A stretch of 64,000 nt of DNA from Oscheius onirici. Taxonomy: Eukaryota; Nematoda; Chromadorea; Rhabditida; Rhabditidae. The stretch spans positions 3,844,001-3,908,000 of the forward strand of contig OW051471.1 in NCBI GenBank assembly GCA_932521025.1, written 5' to 3'. Each line of letters starts with the position of its first letter. Positions within the stretch are counted from its first letter, which is position 1. Below are positions 55,901-64,000 of the stretch, one piece after another. A program made the position numbers and the translations under genes. The notes beneath the pieces are model-generated. The model was not told where the DNA came from, made no database searches, and saw only the letters and a list, made by a program, of their open reading frames with translations.

Positions 55901-56302
55901 AATAGATTGATGTCCGGGTAGTGAGACTCATCCCAGCATATCTTATTCAGAAGAAATTCTTTCCAGAACGTTTCAAATCACTTGTGTGTTGAATTGTTCA
56001 AGTATGAAGTGGTCCAGGCTAGACAAAGTCTCTTGGAAATCAAAAGTTCTATATCCGCGTGCATTTTAACCGCAATCATGTCGAAGTTATTTATTGCAGG
56101 CGTTATCCATATGTAACCTATTCACCACTGCAAACAGTTCGACTTATTAAATATAGAGAAAAGGTGAGTAAACTGGCACTTCCTCTGTTTATTGTCAACG
56201 CAATCTGTCTGTCAGCTAATTACTTCATTCATCCGGTCACGTTGTCCCATCATATAATCCAAGTATTCCCACTCTATTTCTCTTCACCACTCTAGACTCC
56301 AG
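55901..56302. other. Upstream region of the GPCR gene
   Basis: No exon is resolved. Frame 56059-56295 (HFNRNHVEVIYCRR) has no splice or start support. Confidence 0.4.
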
Positions 56303-57834
56303 ATGACTGATACGTTCTCCGTCGATCCCGTTGGAACGGCCTTCATGTGCTTCCTCTATTTGGCCGTCGGGACAGTTTCGGCTCTCTGCAACCTGGTTAA
56401 TCTAGCCGTTTTCTTCTCGACGAAAGAGTTTCGCGAAAAGTACCTCTTTTACATCATTCTGGACCTCGGAGAGCTTGTAAATGGTATGTTGACTGTCTTT
56501 TCAAACGAATATTTTCTAGCAATCGCCTACATCGTGACGGGACAAGGACGAGTGAGAGAACTGTGGACAGGGAGGCTTACTGATCCTCATTCTGTGGCAG
56601 ACTGCTTCTTTCAGGTTTTCTAAGATCACTTTCTTACATTTCTCGTTGCAGCATCCTTGGCCAGTCCTTCTGATACTGGGAATGGAACTTGTGACCATAA
56701 CAATTGTCATTTTGTCTCTTGAAAGAATTTGCGCAATTGTGGCTCCTATTCAGTTCAAGAACTTTTTTCTTTCTCCATGTAAATGGCTAATTATCTTTGT
56801 TATTCCGTCTTTTGGGCTAGTGAGGACCTCTTTAGAGAGTAAGAAACTGAAAGATTTAGATCTCTTTGGGAATCGCTGGGTATTCCGCAATGACTGATCG
56901 TAGTTTGACGACGGCGACAGGACACTGTGGAATCATTACGAGCACGGGTAGGTATCATTAGTATCTAGTGGTGTGAGAAAGTACCGTATACCTAATTGTC
57001 TATGTGCATACGCATCAACTCTTTACCATGATCGGTGGAGGATGATCGAATCTTACTGCGTATCCGATCCATTGTCAGGAGTTGGTGCGCTGCTTTCAGG
57101 ATTATTTTTTTGTTGTCTCGAGGCGAAGGAAAATACTTTCAGCACAATGGTTCTCCACCTACCACTTTACATTCATCATGATCGCCTACATGTCTGCTTT
57201 CTGGAGTTCTCTCTTTGTCTGGCACACTTTCCGAGTAAGGAAACACATTTTCTCCACAATTAATCTAGGGCAGAAGTCACGGGACAAGAAAGCTTCGAGT
57301 GATGGTCGTGCTTATTGGAATCTCAGCTGTGCTGGTCTCAATTCCCTCCCTAATCAACATCTTTATGCGATTCGGACTCTTTGATCTCAACGACTTTTAC
57401 TACTCGATCTCATACTCTTTGCCCGGATTCCTGTCAATTGCGAACACGGCTGTGAACTTCAGTCTGAGGCCGGATGTTCGGAGACGGTTTCTCGTGCTCT
57501 TTTTGAGGAGGTAGGGTATCATATTCGGTATTTTGTCGAATTTTAGAAAGCCGCTACGCTGCGCACCAACTCTTCAACCATAGACATATAGATTGTCGTC
57601 GGTTTTCAAATATACTGAAGAGTTGGTGCGCAACTTGTTATATCCGGATTACGATACTTCCGTCAAAATCTTAGTCCAGACACTGTTAAACCAGCAAGTT
57701 CCAGACACAATATGACTGGACACTACCATCACGAGGGCAGTTCGAGCAGCACTCATCCGACTCATACTCATACAATCAGACACCATTCGGTCGACATGCA
57801 CTTTCCCGGACACAACTTTCTTCATCATAATTGA
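56303..57834 (+). CDS. Rhodopsin-like seven-pass receptor (nematode orphan type)
   Basis: Seven exons join in phase: 56303-56483, 56520-56614, 56652-56819, 56860-56947, 57143-57234, 57269-57510 and 57675-57834 (341 residues). Seven hydrophobic spans are visible. The TM3 end reads VILSLERICAIVAP, with ERI in place of DRY. The second outer loop has the conserved cysteine (GHCGIITST). TM6 is RVMVVLIGISAVLVSI. TM7 ends AVNFSLRPDVRRRF. The tail is unusually rich in histidine and serine (HYHHEGSSSSTHPTHTHT). Start MTDTFSVDP; the family is that of SRSX-like nematode receptors, but the exact class is a guess. Ligand unknown. Confidence 0.8.
57560..57632. repeat. Hairpin in the last GPCR intron
   Basis: tgcgcaccaactcttcaac (57560-57578) is the reverse complement of the copy at 57616-57632 (tgaagagttggtgcgca). 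The 17-base stem has a ~38-base loop, inside a 164 bp intron. No RNA family is recognised. Confidence 0.75.
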
Positions 57835-57886
57835 ACTTTATTTACATTTTACCCGTATCCTGTCAGCACCTTTCGAATACTTAGAA

Positions 57887-60654
57887 CTACTTAGAGCTCA
57901 TTTCTTCTTTAAGTTTCGGTTTCTCGTCTTCCCAACTCTCGACTGGCTTCTCCTCTGGTTTCGATCCAGTTCGTCTGCTACCCATCAACCCGTCAACGAC
58001 CATCTTTTCCAGCTTCAAGAACGGCAGTTCGCAAGTGCAACTCCAGGCAAAGGCGAAGCAGTAGGCCATGATTGTTATGGGAATAGTAAAGGTTTGGAAC
58101 TGAGCCCAGAAGCTAGTGAAATGGAGAGGACGATCGAAGAGGTTCATGAAGTAGCTCAAGACGAACCAGTGAACCAAATAGGCTGTGTAGCTTAGTCTTC
58201 CAAAGGGCTGCCAGATCGGATAGTCCATGAACGTGGCGATGGGTCCTCCCCAGCCGTAAAAATTTGCGGCGACTGTCCAACAGAGAAAGATTCCCCAGCC
58301 GATTCGACTGAACGAGTAGTAGAAGGCGCTCGTGAACTTGCTGAACCTCTTTTTAATTTTAAGAATGAGTCTGTTCTAACCTCCAATTGGTCTCAAAGGC
58401 CAGATAGTCATGTGGACCGTAGACACAGGCCAGAGCTATTCCAATGGCAATGATCCATCCGATGATCGGCAGAACAAAGTGAACTTTCGGACGCTTGTTC
58501 TTGGGGTACTTGACCAGCAAGTATCCGACGTACATTCCGATCAGATAGGGCGTGATTCTGATCCAAGGAGCACAATACAGTTTGATGAAAAAGTCGTTGG
58601 TCCTAAAGTTCATCCGATCCACATCATATTTCAAGAGATTTGTATCCGAAAGTAACCCGACAAAGGTCCTTCGATACGGAATGAGGCTCGAGACGCAGCA
58701 GCATAAAAACGTCAATGGTTTAGAGTTGATGCGTTCTTTTTTCAAAATATAGACTCACTTGGCTCCAGCTCGAAGCAAGTTTCCGCCCAAATTGTCGTGG
58801 AAAATCCAGTAGAACGTCAGACCGATGCTTCCACTGATAGCTGAGACGATGACAGCCAGACCGATCCAGTGATTGATGAAAAGAGCGACGAGGAAGATTG
58901 GAGCAGCCAGGTACATCTGCGTGTCAGCGGCCAGATACCACGTGATTCCGTAGCACTGAAAGCAGTTACTTATTTATAAGACCAACTCTTACAGTGTCTT
59001 CGGGCACGAAATTGTTGATGTAGATTAAATTCCTCCACCAGTATTTTACGCAAAGGTCTACGGCTTCGGCGTTGGCGAATAGAAGAGAATTCTGGCCGAC
59101 TATCAGTGGAGTGAAGGCGATGTAGAATCCGATGAAGAGCATATAGGGAGGGGTCAGTCTGATATAACGTTTAGGACTGGAGTTTTAGATCAAAACCTGA
59201 GGTACCTATGGACGTAGAAGAGTACCCAAGTAGAGGGGTTCTTGACCAACTGTGGCTTCTTAGACATTTGCTAAAGATGTCTTGATAGACATTTATCAGA
59301 AATTGATGTACCTTGAAGAACATGTAAGAGACGAGCATTCCCGAGAGAACGAAGAAGGTATCGACTGAGAAGAATGCACTACCAATCGTGTCTGCTGCTA
59401 TCGGTTTCATGATTCCGAAGAGGGGCTGAAGACTGTCTAAAAATTTCTATAAATCTTTCAGTAACAAAAAAGCGTACCAGAATTCAGCCAGAGAGTGGCG
59501 ACATGTCCCTCGACTACCCAAACCATCGAGAAGAAGCGAATACAGTCGAGTGACTTCAGATGGCCTTCTCTGGCCGGAGTAGTGTCCAGAATCGAGTGGC
59601 CGTTCGTGTAGAAGGAGAAGACGAGCAGCAGGCGAAGTCCAAGTTGTTTGGCCTCTTTGGCCGGTCTGTCCAGATAACTATCCCGGACAAAATCTACCAC
59701 TGAAGCCAAGACACATAGTCCGACCAGAACTGCCAAGAAGGAACTGAAATCTACCTTTTTTTCACTCTCTGAACCCTCGGACTAACACAAAAATCCAGAA
59801 AAAGGTATTCGTATGTCCAGTCTCCGGCACACAGTTCACCCCACAATGAGTGAATGGCATCAAATGATGAGTACTGTTCCATATCAGTAGAATGTCCTGT
59901 AATCAATCAGAGAGTCTAAAAATGACGGACGGGGGTCCAGCTACCGATATGCTTTGAATAATCTTCTTATCTAACTCACATGTTCACTGCATGAAGCCGG
60001 CATACAAACTGCTCTTTTTGTTGTCAGAGACGTTCCAGTAACGGAACAACTTGCATTCTAAAAAGTTTGAAATGATTGAATAGAGGAAGACGCACATGGC
60101 CGATAGTGGTAGAAACGAAGCAGTATTTTGTCTTGTAATAGTGCTTGCTCACTTCCTTACATTCGGTTTCGGAGCCAGACTGGGTCAAGTCGATGTCTAG
60201 AATTCCGGGAGGAAGACGGCCGAAAGCGTCGAGTTCTGAAACCTATCAATTTTCTAGCCTATCTAGCTCGAATTTTTTTCGAATCTAAAAAAGTTTGAGA
60301 ATTCGCCTCTCGAAAAACCCACGTTTCAGAGCGTAGACATTCTTCTTCAACGTTGTCCTTGTCGCTGCTGTACAATTGGGCGACTTTTGAATGAAGCATT
60401 CGTTGAAATCTGTGGCAAATCGAGCGATATCGTTCATCCATCTGGTATAGTCGGCCTGACAATCCGCTGAAATTCCAGGGATTGTCCTCGCTTTGAAGAC
60501 TTCGTTCTCTTCGGAAGCGGGTAGCCATCTCTAGAATTGTTCTTGAATTCACGATATTCAGACAGCAAACCTCTCGGATAAGAAACCTCTCAAAATCTGA
60601 GATTGATTGTACCGAGTGAAAGAAGAGTAGGAGGACGACCCACAGTCTAGACAT
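57887..60654 (-). CDS. NRF-6-like membrane acyltransferase (acyltransferase 3 family)
   Basis: A multi-exon gene from ATG 60654. A signal peptide (MSRLWVVLLLFFHSVQS) opens an extracellular NRF domain with conserved cysteines: DCQADYTRWMNDIARFATDF, NECFIQKSPNC, GRLPPGILDIDLTQSGS, TECKEVSKHYY and AVCMPASCSEH. First exons 60654-60571, 60530-60323 and 60235-60096 are checked in phase. Next is an acyltransferase-3 domain: SLDCIRFFSMVWVVEGH (the catalytic-type RFFSMVWVV..H), about ten spans, and the C-terminal GRLSYTAYLVHWFVLSYF. The tail is charged (KPVESWEDEKPKLKEEMSSK). In C. elegans, NRF-6 and NDG-4 act in transport or lipid handling by the gut and hypodermis and set resistance to fluoxetine. 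Which acyl group is moved is unknown. It converges tail to tail with the GPCR gene, 53 bp apart. Confidence 0.9.
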
Positions 60655-61100
60655 TGCGAGTGTGATAAGCTCAATCGAGATTTGAAGCCGCTTAAATACA
60701 GGCAGGGTTAACCCCCGAAGAGACGATAAGAGGGACCGTGATATCATTTCCGACGGTTTATATTGGAACCGATGTTCAGAAGAAGAACAAATTTATGTGA
60801 CTCATTGTCGGGCATCGAAAAAAGTCGGAAGGCGGTCAAACTGCTGATCCATAACCTTCTGTCCATTTTACTATTCACTCGCCATGTCGTTAGTTCTCAA
60901 TCACCAGTCCTTAGTTTTACTATTCACTATTAAAAAGGTTCGACTTCATTTCTCCGAGCGTCTCTAAAAAAGCTATTGCTGGGTCCGTAATCAAAACAAC
61001 GACCACGCAAAGCATAAAGTTAGTCTCTTTAAAAGAGATAAGAACACAAAGCTGTGCGAGTCGGAGTCATGCACACGTCTATTTTGTCATAGGTGTATAG
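60655..61100. other. 5' flank of the NRF-6-like gene
   Basis: No coding signal. A short direct repeat (ttttactattcac, near 60866 and 60915) is present. No TATA box was identified. Confidence 0.4.
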
Positions 61101-61444
61101 TAGACATGTGCGCTTGGACCGGCTGGGAAAAAAATCGCCTTCAGTGCGGCAAGCAAAAGAAATTCAGCACGCTTTTTTCCTGGATTTTTGTGTTTCCCCA
61201 GTCATTGTGAATAAATACCGACTAGCACAGAAAAAATTTAAGCAAAAAAAGACAAATTCGCAAAGAAAATTGAAGTTTCGTACGAAAAACACGAATTTCG
61301 TTTTTCTTTACGGTTTTGTCTTTTTTCTGTGCTAGTCGGTATTTTTTCACAATGACTGGGGAAACACAAAAAAGCGTGCTGAATTTCTTTTGCCCGCCGC
61401 ACTGAAGGCAATTTTTTCCCAGCCGATCCAAGCGCACATGTCTA
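61101..61444. mobile_element. 344 bp MITE (near-perfect palindrome)
   Basis: Ends tagacatgtgcgcttggacc and ggatccaagcgcacatgtct... run as arms of ~135 bp: left 61101-61235, right ~61310-61444 (shared core gactggggaaacacaaaa). A TA at each end fits a TA target duplication. The terminal catgtgcgct is also at the ends of the 13.6-15.7 kb element. No open frame. Confidence 0.85.
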
Positions 61445-61566
61445 GTGGATAGATAGCCTGAACTTATTCAAAACCAGAGAAAGATCGAATGAACCGAATA
61501 GTGAAAGATGGGGTTTATGATATTTCAAACGTGCAAAATGTACAGCAAAGTGATAAAATGAAGTTC

Positions 61567-62150
61567 TTACTCTTCGTCAGATAGAGTTTCTTCTTGATCC
61601 CGTTCATTTTCTTCAGGAAGATCGTTCTTGGAATCCTCGACAGCCTCGGTCTTCTTTTCAGTAGGCCCAGTCGTCGTGGCAGCTAGTTCTTCGTCGTCCT
61701 CTTCATCTTCGATGATTTCTTCGATAGGACGGAGAAAGAAGTCGTTGACTTTGCCGCTGATGGTAACGGATAGAGCAACAGCAATCTTTTGAAAGCGCTG
61801 GATGCCAGTATCCTCGGCACAGAAGTGGACGTCTAGAGCATCGCAAAACTTCTCGAACATGACGTAGACGACTTTTTGGGCTTGTTGAGGTAAAGTGTCC
61901 TCCGGGTTGACGTCCACGTGTGTGTATTGCACAATTGTAGCCATTAGAAGAGCCGGGAGAGCCCACACCTGCTGATAGATGGACTGAAGGCTAGAACCCT
62001 GGAAATGAGCATTTACTGAACAACAAGCATATGACTAACCTTAGAAGTTTTGAGCAGCTCCCTAGTGAAGGCTCCCACCATCTCGAATTTTTCAAAAGCC
62101 ATCGTTGTGGTGGCGAGAGCAGCGTTCCGGATGCTACTGGCGGAGAGCAT
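61567..62150 (-). CDS. Unidentified 180-residue protein with an acidic tail
   Basis: Two exons (62150-62040 and 61998-61567) join in phase. The start MLSASSIRNAAL lies 7 bases after gttttcag, so it may be trans-spliced. The first ~125 residues are amphipathic helices with hydrophobic faces (TTTMAFEKFEMVGAFTRELL, QQVWALPALLMATIVQY, AQKVVYVMFEKFCDALDVHF). The last ~55 are strongly acidic (EEIIEDEEDDEE, EETLSDEE). Upstream on the minus strand (62392-62296) a frame encodes a hydrophobic stretch (IAVSVVLLLYFFVKIF) with a gtcagt donor; if it belongs, the protein would gain a membrane anchor. Lipid-droplet or mitochondrial proteins are possible homologs, but I do not recognise it. Confidence 0.65.
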
Positions 62151-62659
62151 AGTGAGACTGAAAACGGTGTGTTAGGAAAAGAAGCATTAATGGAGAGCAG
62201 AAGAAGGCATCGAGGAGTATCAAAAACGAGTAATTGTGAGAATCACAGAAGCTTTCTCAACATTCCGGCAAATAATACACCGGTTGTTACTAGGGCTCCC
62301 AACTGACCGAATTGAAAATTTTGACGAAGAAATACAGCAGCAAAACAACAGAAACAGCAATGCCTCGTCCGACAAAAATGACAACAGGAACAAGTTGGTT
62401 TCCCGCTTAATCTTGAAGCGGCCGTTTCGCGCCGAAAAACAAATTTTACCGCAAAATTTCTTCGTTTGAATTCAATTGATTTTCTTGTCAGGTTGTGTAG
62501 TTTACTCCTTTTTCTTCTCATTTTTCGTTGATTTTATATCGTAAAACTATATAAAAACCTACTGCTAAAATTGCTCAAAACTTCAAAACAGAAACTTGCT
62601 TCCCTTCGAACATTTCTATCGTATCTTGTGCTCAATTTTGCGCTTTCAGTTGAAGCCCG
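62151..62659. other. Divergent space ahead of the CCCH gene
   Basis: A candidate membrane-anchor exon for the leftward gene lies at ~62392-62296 (-). No other exon is clear. The CCCH start follows gctttcag at 62643-62650. Confidence 0.45.
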
Positions 62660-63630
62660 ATGAGCCATCATCTTCACATGTCCAACTGGATGGCCGTCGG
62701 AGGCACGCAACCAAAAAAGAGCAAGGAGTAAGTTTTTCTCCTTTTTTCCAACTCGACCATGTCTTCAGGATTATCCGTATACCGGGTAACAAAAATAAAA
62801 CATCGAAGGCAGACGCGTACAAGACTGTCATGTGCCAGGCCTGGCTCGAATCCAAAGTTTGTATCTTCGCCGACACTTGTCGTTTCGCTCATGGAGAAGA
62901 GGAGCTACGTGTATCCAAGTTTGTTTTTCTTTTTTTTGTATTGGACGTTTCTGTACAGAGTTCTACCCAAGCAGAACAACAAATACAAGACGAAGCTTTG
63001 TGACAAGTACACGACTACAGGCCTATGTCCGTACGGCAGCAGATGTTTGTTCATTCATCCCGACAACGGAACCAATGACTATATTCGTCCAGACAAGCTA
63101 GTCGAGGTATGCCAGCTTATCTTTTGTTCAAAATCATTTGATTTTAGGTGAGCCAGCGTCACGCTCTAGCCGACATGAACGCTCGTCAGCTAGCCCTGCG
63201 ACCCGTGACTCCGGATATGCATGGATCCGCTTTTATGTTCGGAAATACGCCGCTCAGTAGCCGTATGCAGTTGCAGCCACATCCTAGCTGGCCGTTGGAG
63301 TCGGCCGATTTTTTCACAGACAAAACCGAAGAAATGACGCCGCTCAATGTTCAAAATTTGTTCGGTTGTCAGTTTACTTTTTGTTCTGGAAAATCACTTC
63401 CTAATTCAGGTTTCGAACCCGCCACGACACCAAATAGAGTTTCACTTGCCTCAGGTCTCAGCGGCTACGTCAGTGGAGCAACTTCTCCCTTCTCCACCAT
63501 CTCTTCATCCTGTGTCAATTTGAACATCTCTGACGACGAGCATTTTGAACGCGACTACTTCCGAATCACCGGCCTCGACAGCCTCGCTGAAGAATTGACG
63601 CGGAACCTCACTGCTCCGGATCTCTGGTAG
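62660..63630 (+). CDS. TIS11-type CCCH zinc-finger RNA-binding protein
   Basis: Five exons join in phase: 62660-62727, 62769-62918, 62959-63106, 63148-63367 and 63410-63630 (268 residues). Two CX8CX5CX3H fingers stand in tandem: AYKTVMCQAWLESKVC..., ending CRFAH, and YKTKLCDKYTTTGLCPYGSR, ending CLFIH. Both carry a lysine-rich lead-in (KTVM; KYKTKL). Such finger pairs bind UA-rich 3' UTR elements. In worms the family includes germline and early-embryo regulators (PIE-1, POS-1, MEX-5, OMA-1). The C-terminal half is low-complexity (FMFGNTPLSSRMQLQPHPS, GYVSGATSPFST) with no third finger. The start MSHHLHMSN follows a TTTCAG. It is not assigned to a particular paralog. Confidence 0.92.
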
Positions 63631-64000
63631 ACGTCGAGAGACTTTGCCCCGTACTAACCCATAAAACTCCTCTCAGGCTAGTTTCTCCCATCTTCCCCAG
63701 TTTTCTGTGCAATCTACGAGCATGTTTTATCCTGCCTATTGGCGTTAACCGCCCCAGTTTAATCTTCTCCTTTTAACTCTTTCCATCTCTATCATTCCCA
63801 AACCTTTTTCTTATTCCCAAAAACTAATAAGCTTTGCTTAGGTCTTGAACGTTTGTAAGTTTCTACGTTTGCAATTTTACCCTCTCTACACCGATCTCCT
63901 TATTGTGTGATTCTTTTTGCTCACACCCTATTTTATAACGTACGAGTTTCCCATCAGTAGCTTGTAAGTGCTAATAACATCCCTTGTAGAATGCGTAAAT
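63631..64000. other. 3' UTR-like tail of the CCCH gene
   Basis: This stretch is C+T-rich with no coding frame. No canonical AATAAA is seen before the edge; nearby variants (actaataa near 63824) are weak. Confidence 0.4.

Overview
The window looks like nuclear DNA of a nematode. Genes are split by many short introns (mostly about 35-60 bp, GT..TTTCAG). The gene set includes a worm-type (WAGO-like) Argonaute, a nematode-style serpentine receptor, an NRF-6-like acyltransferase, a TIS11-type CCCH protein of the kind used in worm germlines, an expanded-family protein tyrosine phosphatase and an L-type calcium channel like C. elegans EGL-19. Several start codons sit just after a TTTCAG with no obvious upstream exon, as expected if spliced leaders are trans-spliced. 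I cannot name the species. All identifications come from reading motifs; no database search was possible.

Layout. 1-3.3 kb: the first 21 codons of a leftward gene, then repeat-rich DNA with nested foldback elements. 3.4-7.8 kb: a single-pass membrane protein with an SH2-like C-terminus, whose largest intron holds a 5'-inverted RTE-type LINE. 7.97-10.0 kb (-): a nine-exon gene of unknown function. 11.2-12.8 kb (-): a CBM21 glycogen-targeting subunit of protein phosphatase 1. 12.8-18.8 kb: a transposon graveyard, including a 2.1 kb inverted-repeat element that encloses a spliced mini-gene. 18.86-21.38 kb: a 15-exon gene of unknown function. 21.4-25.2 kb: a long gene-free stretch ahead of a PiT/SLC20 phosphate transporter (25.2-27.4 kb).

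27.9-30.9 kb (-): the Argonaute, divergent from the calcium channel (33.85-44.09 kb, 23 exons, 1,829 codons). 44.9-46.3 kb: PTP. 47.2-47.6 kb (-): a MIA40/CHCHD4-type intermembrane-space oxidoreductase. 47.7-50.1 kb (-): an ACTL6/BAF53 (SWSN-6-type) actin-related protein with a LINE remnant in its last intron. 50.9-52.6 kb: an MFS transporter. 54.0-54.7 kb: two tiny genes, one with a TATA box. 54.9-55.9 kb: a foldback element carrying tRNA-like sequence. 56.3-57.8 kb: GPCR. 57.9-60.7 kb (-): NRF-6-like acyltransferase. 61.6-62.2 kb (-): a 180-residue protein of unknown function. 62.66-63.63 kb: CCCH zinc-finger protein.

The genes do not form one pathway; this is an ordinary gene-dense worm segment with head-to-head pairs (Argonaute/calcium channel, SWSN-6/MFS) and closely spaced tail-to-tail pairs. 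The unusual content is the repeat biology: a twin-priming LINE scar, a TIR element carrying a multi-exon ORF, related termini shared with a small MITE, and several dispersed tRNA-like SINEs. Exon models marked as phase-consistent were checked by summing exon lengths and junction phases by hand.
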